From JAVVRI01 sp036654795 (GTDB taxonomy: Bacteria; Bacteroidota; Bacteroidia; Bacteroidales; Tannerellaceae), in assembly GCA_036654795.1 (NCBI GenBank), contig JAVVRI010000020.1:1-23215 (forward strand): a stretch of DNA of 23,215 nucleotides. Direction: 5' to 3'. The first letter of the stretch is position 1. Each line of letters starts with the position of its first letter. Position numbers and translations under genes: made by a program. The notes under the pieces are model-generated. The model worked only from the letters and a program-made list of their open reading frames with translations, was not told the origin of the DNA and made no database searches. Below, one piece after another: positions 14,666 through 23,147 of the stretch.

Positions 14666-15436
14666 TCAGATTTTTTCTATATTTTTTGTAGGCATCCAAC
14701 CGATGTTGCCATCTTCAAGTTCTATCTCGCTCCAATCACCCAGTGTGCTTTTTACGAAAACCTTCGTTCCTTCGTGCAAGATGAAAAGATCCGTTCCACT
14801 GGCATCCGGTGAACTTTTTACAGTAACTGTTGAAGAAAATACGATAGCTCCTCTACGATTTATCAATTCATTTTTTTGTTGTTTGGCAAAGATATTAGCC
14901 AACACGACGAACATAAGCATGACCACTCCCAGATAAAAACCTATCTTTTTTATACGCACCCACCGGGAGAAGAAAAACAGCAGGAGACATCCTATAAAGA
15001 AGAAAAAGGAGATGATACCCACTTTTGCCCAAGAATCTGCTGCGCCCATGTTCCGGATCGAGTCGAACCATCTGGCTAGGAAAAACTCCCCTACCGGCTC
15101 AATCTTATCAATAGATTTTTGCTTTGCCATTTGCAGATTAAAACGAATATCACTATCACCCGGATCCAACAAAAGAGCACGTTCATAATTCAATATGGCT
15201 GAAGCTATCTTTCCCGACTTATAATAGGCGTTGCCCAGATTATAATAGATCTCAGCAGATTCGCCATTACTTTTCAGTATACCATCGTATAGCTCGATTG
15301 CTTTTGCATAGTTTTCCTGTGTATAGGCGACTTCGGCCTCTTTGACGGAGGTCTCCTCCTGCGCATACGCACCCAGTGCCAAGCACTGGATCAATACGAC
15401 AAGCAGGTACTTTTTAATATATCCTATCATCTTCAT
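14666..15436 (-). CDS. batE: BatE: TPR and SH3 membrane protein
   Basis: This protein is 256 residues from the ATG at 15436, which lies 4 bp after the batD stop. A further upstream frame to 15472 would overlap batD and precede the signal peptide, so it is rejected. Residues 1-26 are a signal peptide (ends AYAQ). Two TPR units follow at about 34-92 (NYAKAIELYDGIL, EIYYNLGNAYYKSGK, SAILNYERALLLDP). Two membrane spans lie at about 139-157 and 165-184, and a bacterial SH3-like domain at 195-254 contains the VKSSPD and GWMPT features. Known Bat operons of Bacteroides and Leptospira have this protein last; its biochemical role is unsettled. Confidence 0.88.
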   Translation of the reverse strand: MKMIGYIKKYLLVVLIQCLALGAYAQEETSVKEAEVAYTQENYAKAIELYDGILKSNGESAEIYYNLGNAYYKSGKIASAILNYERALLLDPGDSDIRFNLQMAKQKSIDKIEPVGEFFLARWFDSIRNMGAADSWAKVGIISFFFFIGCLLLFFFSRWVRIKKIGFYLGVVMLMFVVLANIFAKQQKNELINRRGAIVFSSTVTVKSSPDASGTDLFILHEGTKVFVKSTLGDWSEIELEDGNIGWMPTKNIEKI

Positions 15437-15440
15437 TGTC

Positions 15441-17255
15441 TTACTTTTTAATTGTATTCTCCATCTTGCCAATGGCGTCTACCGTCAATTCATATAATTT
15501 ATCCATCGCATCGGATGCTTGCGTCGGAGCGTAACGGGCAAATTCGCATGTGTTCAGAATGTCCATAAATTCATTAAGCAATGTTTCGTCCACACCGTAT
15601 TTAGCAAGCTCTATTTCGACATTATCCTTGGTTAAATTGGATTGTTCGATACTCAGTTTGTCGCTTAGGTATCCCCAAAGAGCACGCAACACTTCATCGT
15701 AGAATTCCTCCTTTTTACCTTCCTTCAACAAGCGACCCGCATTTTTCAATCGTTTCACGGCCATCTTGTTTGCTTTCTTTGTACGTACAAAGGCCAAGTC
15801 CGAGTTTTCCTTTACTTGCTTGCGGTAGATAAAGAAGAAGGCCAGAAAGAGTAATCCCGGTACCAGATAACACATATAATACATGAAGGAACCAAAGAAT
15901 ATATCACTTTTCGACACAAAGGTTACCCTATTCATTTTCAGATAACGAATATCCTTACCTAAATACTTCACGCTCTCCTTACTGCCAAAGTTAGAAACGA
16001 TTGGTGCATTCCCTTCACCCGCTTCTCCCTTCTCAACATGCAGTTTGTAAGCTTCCGTATTTAACGTTTTATACGCACCGGTTTTGGTGTCAAAGTAAGA
16101 GAAGGCAATAGCTGGTATTTCAAAATCGCCTGCAAAGCGAGGTATAGCCATGTATTCGATGGTCTTACTTCCACTTACACCGGCAGTGGTGGTTTTGATG
16201 TCCGTTTCCACCTTTGGATCGTACACTTCGAAATCATTGGGAAATACAACGCTGGGATTCTTGATAAGCTTCACGTTGCCATTACCGGTTATTTTCACTT
16301 TGATCGTAACGGCATCATTACTTTTCACGTTGTTAGAACTAATGCTTGAAGCCATTGTAAAGTTACCCACCGCACCTGAGAATGAGGCCGGTTTGCCGGA
16401 AGGTAAAGGCTTCACATCTATTGTTGCCGGTGCTGTGGTCAGCACTTTGCTAACATCCTGATACATATCAAAAGCATCATCAAAAATACTCCTCACCTGT
16501 CGTTGCGTACGGATACGGACAGTAGCGTCAAATTTACCGCTTTCGATTGTAATCCTGCCTGAACGTTGCGGGTAAAGGATTGTTTGTTTGATAACGACCG
16601 TTCGATAATTTCTTCCATTCAAGTTTTCCATGCTCCATTGTTTCTGCTGTGGAAGTTCTATCTCCTGTGCCAAGAAGCCTTCGAACTCAGGAAATTTGAT
16701 ATTGTTTAATCCGCAGTCGTTTTGAGAATAGAGCTTAAAGGTTACTAAAAACCCCTCTTGCTCATATACGTTCCGATTGGAAACAATCATTTTAACAAAC
16801 AAAGCATCACTACCAATTGGAGATGACGCACTCCCACCTCCTACATTTGCGGAAGCATTACCACCCGATTTATCTGCCGGAAGCACCTTTATGACCAATG
16901 CGTTCGATGAGTAATTCGAACCCTTCACCTTGATTGTAGCAGGTGCAACATTAAATGTACCTTCTTTCTTTGGCATCAACGTATAGGTAAAGGTCAATGC
17001 AGTTTCGGTCGTCACCTGACTATTCACAATTTGGGTACTCATACTACTGGAGGTAGACGGCCCGAATAACACTTCAAAGTCGGGAAGCTCCGGCACCCGT
17101 AAGTCTTTACCCTCGGCATTGACTGTGAATGACAGTCGGAACTGCTCCCCCATCACTACAGCATCCGGCGCAATGGCTTTAAAGACGACATTGGCCGCTT
17201 TTGTCATTCCGCCCGCTGTGAGAATAAGAACGAATAAGAAAACTAATTTCCTCAT
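15441..17255 (-). CDS. batD: BatD: large periplasmic/membrane Bat protein
   Basis: This 604-residue protein has a signal peptide (1-20). A long beta-rich region (about 25-440) contains repeated immunoglobulin-like segments, including the BatD signature GEQFRLSFTVN near the N-terminus and NGNVKLIKNP in the middle. One membrane span follows at about 453-477 (YYMCYLVPGLLFLAFFFIYR). The cytoplasmic helical tail (about 481-604) includes EEFYDEVLRALWGYLSDKL. Topology therefore puts the Ig-like part outside and the tail inside. It lies between batC (33 bp upstream) and batE. The low-complexity stretch GGNASANVGGGSASS after the first domain looks like a linker. Confidence 0.93.
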   Translation of the reverse strand: MRKLVFLFVLILTAGGMTKAANVVFKAIAPDAVVMGEQFRLSFTVNAEGKDLRVPELPDFEVLFGPSTSSSMSTQIVNSQVTTETALTFTYTLMPKKEGTFNVAPATIKVKGSNYSSNALVIKVLPADKSGGNASANVGGGSASSPIGSDALFVKMIVSNRNVYEQEGFLVTFKLYSQNDCGLNNIKFPEFEGFLAQEIELPQQKQWSMENLNGRNYRTVVIKQTILYPQRSGRITIESGKFDATVRIRTQRQVRSIFDDAFDMYQDVSKVLTTAPATIDVKPLPSGKPASFSGAVGNFTMASSISSNNVKSNDAVTIKVKITGNGNVKLIKNPSVVFPNDFEVYDPKVETDIKTTTAGVSGSKTIEYMAIPRFAGDFEIPAIAFSYFDTKTGAYKTLNTEAYKLHVEKGEAGEGNAPIVSNFGSKESVKYLGKDIRYLKMNRVTFVSKSDIFFGSFMYYMCYLVPGLLFLAFFFIYRKQVKENSDLAFVRTKKANKMAVKRLKNAGRLLKEGKKEEFYDEVLRALWGYLSDKLSIEQSNLTKDNVEIELAKYGVDETLLNEFMDILNTCEFARYAPTQASDAMDKLYELTVDAIGKMENTIKK

Positions 17256-17288
17256 TATATAGCTAATTTTACTGATTTACTGATTCTG

Positions 17289-18026
17289 TTACCACTCTTT
17301 ATCCGTCTTACGGCGCTGCTGCTGTTGCATTTGTGCCTTTTTGACCTTTTCTTGTGTGTCTTTTTCATCCTGCAAGAAAGCGTTCAACATCTGCTGAGCG
17401 TTGTCTTTGCTCATTTGTTCATTTTGTTGTTGTTGTTGCTCCTGTGTTTTGTTCTGTTTCTTGTCATCTTTCTGATCCTGCTGCTGTTGCTGCTGATCGT
17501 CTTTCTTGTCCTGATTCTCTTTCTTATCCTTATTCTGATCCTTACTTTCATCTTCGTTTTGCTGGTTTTGCAGCAGTTTCTGAGCTAAAGCCAGATTGTA
17601 ACGCGTTTCGTCGTCCTTCGGATTCAGACGTAATGACTGTTTGTAGACCTCCACACTCTTGGCGTAATCCTTACTTTGCATAAAGATATTGCCCATGTTA
17701 TGGTACACTTCGGACAGATGTGCTTTGCCTTCAGCCGTCTCCATCAATTTCTCCCCCTGCCCAGCTATCAGTTGATATTGCTCGGCTGCTTCAGGATACT
17801 TTTTTTGTTTGTAAAGGGCGTTCCCCAAGTTATAGGTGCCTTCGGTAGAACGCGGATTTACTTCCAAACTCTTACGGTAGGCTATTTCCGCTTCGGTAAA
17901 CTTCTCCGTCTGATAGAGCTTGTTTCCTTCGCGTACATTTTTACGTTCCTCTTTCTGAGCAGACAACACTCCACACGAGAGTGTAAAAGCCGTTGCCCAG
18001 ATGATTGATCTTTCTATATGTTTCAT
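17289..18026 (-). CDS. batC: BatC: TPR protein with Gln/Lys/Asp-rich tail
   Basis: This 245-residue protein starts with a signal peptide ending VLSAQ (about 1-24). Three TPR-like units cover about 32-140 (NKLYQTEKFTEAEIAYRKSL, TYNLGNALYKQKKYPEAAEQY, HNMGNIFMQSKDYAKSVEVY). Residues about 153-205 are almost only Gln, Asp, Lys, Asn and Glu, with poly-Gln runs, then a helical C-terminus to QQRRKTDKEW. TPRs suggest a scaffold for the other Bat proteins. Gaps to batB and batD are 15 and 33 bp. The charged repeat region is coded by CAG/CAA-rich DNA and creates long spurious open frames on the other strand. Confidence 0.9.
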   Translation of the reverse strand: MKHIERSIIWATAFTLSCGVLSAQKEERKNVREGNKLYQTEKFTEAEIAYRKSLEVNPRSTEGTYNLGNALYKQKKYPEAAEQYQLIAGQGEKLMETAEGKAHLSEVYHNMGNIFMQSKDYAKSVEVYKQSLRLNPKDDETRYNLALAQKLLQNQQNEDESKDQNKDKKENQDKKDDQQQQQQDQKDDKKQNKTQEQQQQQNEQMSKDNAQQMLNAFLQDEKDTQEKVKKAQMQQQQRRKTDKEW

Positions 18027-18041
18027 CGCTTCATTTTAGAA

Positions 18042-19061
18042 TTAAGAGAACAATTTCACCTTCTTGAATATCCGGTTTTTTCGGTCTAACAGCAGGAAGT
18101 CTGCCATGAGCAGGAAAAGCGCGATCCAGGCAAGTATCTGAAACTGTTCGTCGTATTCGGAATAGACTTTGCTTTCCATGTCCGATTGATTCATCTTTTC
18201 AATTTCTTTCTGTAAGGACTTCAAGGCGTTGTTTGTATTGTCCACTCGTACATAGAGACCGTTTCCTGCAGCTGCAATTTCTTGACACATCTGTTCGTTA
18301 AGCTTGGTTATTACAACATTACCCTCGTTATCCTTCATGTAATTATTGCTTCCTGCAATAGGAATAGGTGCTCCCTTAGGTTGCCCCATACCAACAATAT
18401 TTACATGGATATTCTTTTCTGCAGCCGATTTGGCAGCTCCCACAGCATCATCTTCATGGTTTTCACCATCGGTAATCAGTATGATGGTCTTATCCGACGT
18501 CTCACTAGGGGTAAACGAACGGGCTGCCAAGTTAATGGCTGCACCTACCGAAGTGCCTTGTGTAGAGATCATCGACGGATTAATAGACGAAAGAAACATC
18601 TTAGCTGATATATAATCTGCTGTAATAGGCAACTGCGTGAATGCCTCTCCGGCAAACACGATAAGTCCTACCTTATCATTCGTAAAGCCGTCAGTCAGTT
18701 TGGACAACATCTGCTTGGCCTTTTCCAATCGGTTAGGCGACACATCTTCGGCCAACATGGAGTTCGACACGTCCAGACAAACCATAATCTCTACACCCTG
18801 ACGTTTTACCGTCTCTAACTTCGAACCGAACTGTGGTCCGGCTATCACAAAAATCATTGCCGTAATGGCTCCTAGCAACAGCCAAAACTTCAGATGCTGG
18901 CGTTTCTGCGATACCTCAGGCATCAACTCTTCCAGTAATTTGGGGTTACCGTATCTTTTGAGTGCTTTCCTCTTTTGCAGTCGCGTGTAGATAAAGAACA
19001 CGATCAATGCAGGAAGCAGAAATAGCAAATATAAAAAATCCGGTTGTGCAAAACGAAACAT
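18042..19061 (-). CDS. batB: BatB: membrane-anchored VWA protein
   Basis: This 339-residue protein has two N-terminal hydrophobic segments (about 8-25 and 58-76), a von Willebrand factor A domain (about 91-300) and a C-terminal hydrophobic segment (about 307-327). The metal-ion-dependent adhesion site is intact: DVSNS (97-101), the conserved Thr in STQGTSVG and ITDGENHEDD. VWA domains of this kind mediate metal-dependent protein contacts and often pair with MoxR ATPases. It is paralogous to batA, 13 bp upstream. The motif MLAEDVSPNRLEKAK is shared almost word for word with BatA. Confidence 0.94.
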   Translation of the reverse strand: MFRFAQPDFLYLLFLLPALIVFFIYTRLQKRKALKRYGNPKLLEELMPEVSQKRQHLKFWLLLGAITAMIFVIAGPQFGSKLETVKRQGVEIMVCLDVSNSMLAEDVSPNRLEKAKQMLSKLTDGFTNDKVGLIVFAGEAFTQLPITADYISAKMFLSSINPSMISTQGTSVGAAINLAARSFTPSETSDKTIILITDGENHEDDAVGAAKSAAEKNIHVNIVGMGQPKGAPIPIAGSNNYMKDNEGNVVITKLNEQMCQEIAAAGNGLYVRVDNTNNALKSLQKEIEKMNQSDMESKVYSEYDEQFQILAWIALFLLMADFLLLDRKNRIFKKVKLFS

Positions 19062-19074
19062 AAGCCTTTTCTAT

Positions 19075-20061
19075 TTATGGTATATTTCTCAACAATGTAT
19101 TTCTCAACAATACCTCCATCAGTAGCAACGCAAGGACGAGCAACGACCAGAACATATATTCGTCCTGTTTTTTACTATATTCCTGCACACTGATTTTGGT
19201 TTTCTCCATTTGGTCTATCTCTGAATAGATTTCCTTCAAACTGGCATTATCCGTCGCACGGAAGTATTGCCCGCCTGTTGTTGCCGCAATTTGCTTCAAC
19301 GTCGGTTCGTCTATATCGACAGGTATGTTCTGATACTGTACGCCAAAAGCGGTTTGAAACGGATAAGGCGCTTCCCCCTGCGTTCCCACACCGATAGTAT
19401 AGATACGAAGTCCAAAGGTTTTCGCAATCTCAGCAGCCGTAACAGGAGCAATCTCGCCCATATTATTGGAGCCGTCCGTCAATAAGATAATGACTTTAGA
19501 CTTGGCCTGACTGTCCTTTATGCGGCTTACCGCATTGGCCAGTCCGATTCCAATCGCTGTACCGTCAGCAATCATACCACTCTGAATGTCTTTAAAGAGA
19601 TTCAACAGCACAGTATGGTCAGTTGTAAGCGGGCATTGCGTAAAGCTTTCGCCCGAGAAGAGCACTAGGCCGATGTTATCATTCGGCCGGCCACTAATAA
19701 AGGCGGCTGCTACATCTTTGGCCGCTTCCAGTCGGTTCGGCTTCAAGTCTTCAGCCAGCATACTACTTGATATGTCCATCGCCAAAACGATGTCGATTCC
19801 TTCGGTCGATGAGTTTTGCCAACTATTCGTAGATTGCGGACGAGCCAGCACTACTACCAACAACACAATGGCTGCCATGCGGAGTACAAAAGGCAAATGC
19901 CTCAAGTACACTTTGTATGATGTTGTTCCCGGAGCATCAAATGCTTGAGAGGAAGATACTTGTAAACTGGCCTGACTCTTACAGAGCTTCCAGATGTACC
20001 ATCCAATCATGGGAATCAGCAGCAATAACAAATATAGATAGTTCGGATTTGCAAATATCAT
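19075..20061 (-). CDS. batA: BatA: membrane-anchored VWA protein
   Basis: This 328-residue protein has the same layout as BatB: hydrophobic N-terminal segments (about 5-24 and 56-73), a VWA domain from about 88 and a C-terminal span (about 302-322). The MIDAS motif is DISSS (96-100), with LTDGSNNMG further on. In Bacteroides fragilis the bat genes were linked to aerotolerance, which gives the name. ATG follows the stop of the upstream gene by one base, implying translational coupling. The last codons contain a tandem 15-bp duplication encoding VLLRN-TLLRN. Confidence 0.94.
   Translation of the reverse strand: MIFANPNYLYLLLLLIPMIGWYIWKLCKSQASLQVSSSQAFDAPGTTSYKVYLRHLPFVLRMAAIVLLVVVLARPQSTNSWQNSSTEGIDIVLAMDISSSMLAEDLKPNRLEAAKDVAAAFISGRPNDNIGLVLFSGESFTQCPLTTDHTVLLNLFKDIQSGMIADGTAIGIGLANAVSRIKDSQAKSKVIILLTDGSNNMGEIAPVTAAEIAKTFGLRIYTIGVGTQGEAPYPFQTAFGVQYQNIPVDIDEPTLKQIAATTGGQYFRATDNASLKEIYSEIDQMEKTKISVQEYSKKQDEYMFWSLLVLALLLMEVLLRNTLLRNIP
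19083..19112. repeat. Tandem 15-bp duplication at the 3' end of batA
   Basis: TATTTCTCAACAATG and TATTTCTCAACAATA sit head to tail with one difference. The duplication adds five in-frame codons after the last membrane segment of BatA. Confidence 0.8.
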
Positions 20062-20062
20062 T

Positions 20063-21100
20063 TTATTTCTTCATTATATTTGAATCATTCGTTTCGCGGG
20101 CTTGCTCCGCCTCTTTCGTCTCTGACGCAGCCTTTCTGTCGGCTCCTGCTTCAGCGGTAGTTTCTACTACTTCGATTACTTTGGTCTGATCAATAAACCG
20201 ATAGGCATTGCTCATACTCAGGTCGTTTTCGTCCGGTAGCGGATGCAACTTAGCAAACTTCACATAGTCGGATAGTTGCAGGATTTGTTTCAGATTGTCG
20301 TAGACACCCTTGGCTTCTTCTTCATTACGAAGCACATCCAAAATTTCGCCTGAAGTCATCTCCATCGCATTCTGATTGAAGCGTTCCACAATATACTTAC
20401 GTAAAGTCTCCGTTATTAACGTATAGTATTCCTTGTTGCGGCCTTGTTGCCATAACTTTTGCTGTTTGATCTCTTCCAACTCCTTGATGGCCTGCTCGTA
20501 CGGCGGAAGTTTAGGCTCCGGCTTTTTAAATGGAAGAATAGACTGTTTGCTGCGCAGGCGCTTGATGATGTATGCAATCAAGCAAATTAGGAATAGTCCT
20601 AACAGGACACCATAGATCAACGGGTAATAATCCGCCAACACAAAAGGTGGTTCCCATACCTTTTTTATATCATTAAACTCTTCCGGCTTTGATACATCGA
20701 CAGGAATGGGCGTTACTTTAAGTGCTAGTTGTGCGGAATAGACCGTATCCGTTCCATCAATTACCTTCAACGGAGGCAGCAGATAGAGCAACGAGTCAAA
20801 GGAGGTAATCAATACATCCTGTTTTATCAGCAAACGGTCGTTTTCGATCACCGAAGAATCCGGCTTCGAAAGGTTAAGTACCTCTACCCCTGCCATCAGC
20901 GTGTCGTTCGGCACAACAATTTGCACCGTTCGTCCCTTATCCGTTGTCACTGTTAGGTGCAAAGTAGTTTGCTCTCCTATCAGGATGGCTGCCGAATCGA
21001 GCGACACATCTATCAGCGTCTTCTGTGCATACGTCTTTCCACCCAACAGGAGTGCTTGAAAGAGGAACAAGAACAGAATGCTTTTCTTCATTAATTTCAT
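20063..21100 (-). CDS. BatD-like membrane protein upstream of batA
   Basis: This protein is 345 residues from the ATG at 21100, with AGGA a few bases before it. An earlier in-frame start at 21136 overlaps the DUF58 gene and precedes the signal peptide. Residues 1-26 are a signal peptide (ends TYAQ). A beta-rich outer domain of about 120 residues follows, with IGEQTTLHLTVTTD resembling the start of BatD. One span lies at about 158-179, and a cytoplasmic helical tail contains KEYYTLITETLRKYIVERF and MTSGEILDVL. The architecture mirrors a shortened BatD. The final 30 residues are rich in Ala, Glu and Lys. Position between DUF58 and batA is usual in Bacteroidetes Bat loci. No established name is known to me. 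Confidence 0.82.
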   Translation of the reverse strand: MKLMKKSILFLFLFQALLLGGKTYAQKTLIDVSLDSAAILIGEQTTLHLTVTTDKGRTVQIVVPNDTLMAGVEVLNLSKPDSSVIENDRLLIKQDVLITSFDSLLYLLPPLKVIDGTDTVYSAQLALKVTPIPVDVSKPEEFNDIKKVWEPPFVLADYYPLIYGVLLGLFLICLIAYIIKRLRSKQSILPFKKPEPKLPPYEQAIKELEEIKQQKLWQQGRNKEYYTLITETLRKYIVERFNQNAMEMTSGEILDVLRNEEEAKGVYDNLKQILQLSDYVKFAKLHPLPDENDLSMSNAYRFIDQTKVIEVVETTAEAGADRKAASETKEAEQARETNDSNIMKK

Positions 21101-21110
21101 TTTCCTGGCT

Positions 21111-21980
21111 TTAATTACGTTTGTCAAAAAGAGCAATTAATGCTTTCACATAGTCATCTTCCGTACGTACGGAGATAGAATCTACCCGGCATTTTTTAAA
21201 TGAATCATTCATCTCACCTTGACGTTTGTTCCACCATTCTCCATAAGCTTCGCGCACGTGGGCAGACGAACTGTCGATCCAGCGCTCTTGTCCGGTCTCG
21301 GCATCCTTAATCTTTATCAGACCCACGGAGGGGAGTTCGGCTTCACGACGATCGTACACCTGAATGGCCACAACGTCGTGCTTACGGTTAGCAATGGTCA
21401 GTGCGTCCTTAAAGCCCCCTTTATCAATAAAGTCGGATATAAGGAAGGTGGAGCAACGCTTCTTGATGGCATTGGTCAGGTATTTCAAAGCTTGACTGAT
21501 GTCCGTTTCCGTCTTTTCAGGATGAAAGTCAATCAGTTCGCGAATGATGTATAGGATGTGTTTCTTTCCTTTTTGCGGAGGAATAAACTTTTCTATTTTG
21601 TTGGAGAAAAAGATGACACCTATCTTATCGTTATTCTGAATAGCCGAAAAAGCCAGTGTGGCAGCGATCTCCGTAATAATTTCCTTCTTCATCACATTCA
21701 CAGAACCAAAGTCCCTACTTCCCGAAACGTCAATAAGCAACATGACGGTCAGTTCGCGCTCCTCTTCGAACACCTTGATGTAAGGACGAACGTAGCGGGC
21801 GGTAACATTCCAGTCTATATCCCGTATATCGTCGCCGTACTGATATTCCCTCACCTCGCTAAAGGCCATTCCTCGCCCTTTAAAGGCTGAATGATACTGT
21901 CCGGCAAATATATTGCGGGACAGACCGCGGGTTTTAATCTCAATCCGGCGAACTTTCTTTAATAGTTCACTTGTTTCCAT
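21111..21980 (-). CDS. DUF58 (VWA-like) Bat-operon protein
   Basis: This 289-residue soluble protein has no signal peptide or span. The DUF58 signature is clear: YHSAFKGRGMAFSEVREYQY (29-48), then GDDIRDIDWNVTARY (49-63). The following VWA-like core has a partial MIDAS, DVSGS (84-88), and the region around LISDFIDKGG. DUF58 proteins are encoded next to MoxR ATPases in many phyla and are presumed partners; their chemistry is unknown. It is preceded by an unusual 171-bp gap holding the 22-bp repeats, then runs into the bat string with 10 bp to the next gene. Confidence 0.92.
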   Translation of the reverse strand: METSELLKKVRRIEIKTRGLSRNIFAGQYHSAFKGRGMAFSEVREYQYGDDIRDIDWNVTARYVRPYIKVFEEERELTVMLLIDVSGSRDFGSVNVMKKEIITEIAATLAFSAIQNNDKIGVIFFSNKIEKFIPPQKGKKHILYIIRELIDFHPEKTETDISQALKYLTNAIKKRCSTFLISDFIDKGGFKDALTIANRKHDVVAIQVYDRREAELPSVGLIKIKDAETGQERWIDSSSAHVREAYGEWWNKRQGEMNDSFKKCRVDSISVRTEDDYVKALIALFDKRN

Positions 21981-22038
21981 AAAATAATCTGCTCTTATTA
22001 GTAGTTACATGACGTCACCGCTAACGATGACTTTTGAA

Positions 22039-22126
22039 ATCAAAACAAGGTACATTTACAATCAAAACACATATATCTTGCAATCAAAACATATATATTA
22101 TGCGATTGAAACAAGCTTGTTTCGCA
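22039..22126. repeat. Four-unit 22-bp repeat array between moxR and the DUF58 gene
   Basis: ATCAAAACA occurs at 22039, 22061 and 22083, and ATTGAAACA at 22105, all exactly 22 bp apart. Unit ends are also similar (TTTACA, CTTGCA, TATGCG, TTCGCA). The last unit contains the perfect 16-bp palindrome GAAACAAGCTTGTTTC (22108-22123). A further 8-bp palindrome, TGACGTCA, lies at 22010-22017. The array fills most of the only long gap in the bat string. It may be a set of binding sites or an RNA element; I do not recognise it. Confidence 0.85.
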
Positions 22127-22151
22127 AAGACTCTTTTATTGCTTTTTTTGA

Positions 22152-23147
22152 TCAGGGCACTTCTACCTTGTTCAATATTTCACTAATAATCTCTTCCGAG
22201 GTCAGATTGTTGGCTTCCGCTTCGTAGCTCAGACCGATACGATGGCGCATCACATCGTGGCATACAGCACGAATATCCTCCGGTATTACGTATCCTCTGC
22301 GTTTAATAAATGCATAAGCGCGGGCTGCCAATGCTAGGTTGATCGAGGCACGGGGCGAAGCTCCGAAGGCGATCATGCCAGAAAGGTTGGGCAGGCCATG
22401 TTCTTGCGGGAAACGGGTAGCAAAGACAATATCCACGATGTAACGCTCGATTTTCTCATCGAGATACACATCGCGCACCACTTTGCGTGCTTCCATGATC
22501 TCCTCCTTCGTAAGAATAGGCTTCAAGTCGGGCTTAATGCCGGAGATATTCTGGCGGATGATTAATTTTTCTTCTTCTTTCTTCGGATAATTAATAATAA
22601 CCTTCAACATAAAACGGTCTACCTGCGCTTCGGGAAGCGGATAGGTACCCTCCTGCTCAATAGGGTTTTGAGTGGCCATAACGAGAAAGGGTTCAGGCAA
22701 CTTATAGGTATGATCGCTGATCGTTACCTGACGTTCCTGCATGGCCTCCAACAAAGCGCTCTGTACTTTTGCCGGAGCGCGGTTTATTTCATCGGCCAGA
22801 ACGAAGTTGGCGAAGATAGGACCTTGTTTTACTTGGAATACTTCGTCTTTCTGACTGTAAACCATTGTACCGACTACATCGGCAGGAAGCAGGTCGGGCG
22901 TAAATTGCACGCGGCTGTATTTGGCATCAATCAACGAAGCCAATGTTTTGATAGCCAATGTTTTTGCCAATCCGGGCACACCTTCTAACAAAACGTGTCC
23001 ATCAGACAGCAAACCTATTAGTAATGATTCTACCAGATGTTTTTGACCTATGATAACCTGGTCCATACCTGTGGTAAGGTTGGTAACGAAAGCACTTTGC
23101 TTTTCAATCCGCTCGTTCAATTCGCGGATATCAATTGTTTCAGCCAT
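22152..23147 (-). CDS. MoxR-family AAA+ ATPase
   Basis: This 331-residue cytosolic ATPase has Walker A GVPGLAKT (56-63), Walker B FVLADE (115-120) followed by INRAPAKVQSALLEAMQE, sensor 1 in MATQNPIEQEGTYPLPEAQ and the C-terminal lid with GASPRASINL. This is the typical MRP-subfamily MoxR that works with VWA proteins as a chaperone-like or complex-assembly ATPase. It is the first gene of the bat string in transcription order. The 68 bp upstream (to the window edge) show no consensus -7 box, so the promoter may lie further out or an upstream gene may be cotranscribed. Confidence 0.95.
   Translation of the reverse strand: MAETIDIRELNERIEKQSAFVTNLTTGMDQVIIGQKHLVESLLIGLLSDGHVLLEGVPGLAKTLAIKTLASLIDAKYSRVQFTPDLLPADVVGTMVYSQKDEVFQVKQGPIFANFVLADEINRAPAKVQSALLEAMQERQVTISDHTYKLPEPFLVMATQNPIEQEGTYPLPEAQVDRFMLKVIINYPKKEEEKLIIRQNISGIKPDLKPILTKEEIMEARKVVRDVYLDEKIERYIVDIVFATRFPQEHGLPNLSGMIAFGASPRASINLALAARAYAFIKRRGYVIPEDIRAVCHDVMRHRIGLSYEAEANNLTSEEIISEILNKVEVP

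Noticed and set aside
15437..15472. Longer N-terminus for batE
   Set aside because: It would overlap batD and place twelve residues, several of them charged, before an otherwise good signal peptide.
17325..17683. Plus-strand open frames of 87 and 109 codons
   Set aside because: They lie opposite batC and give Leu/Val/Phe-rich peptides that mirror the CAG/CAA-rich Gln tract; no start context or motif.
21101..21136. Longer N-terminus for the BatD-like gene
   Set aside because: It overlaps the DUF58 gene, and the Met at 21100 directly precedes a standard signal peptide.
22039..22126. CRISPR array from regularly spaced repeats
   Set aside because: The conserved part is only about 9 bp in a 22-bp period, there are no spacers of normal length and no cas genes. 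The same holds for 1904-2005.
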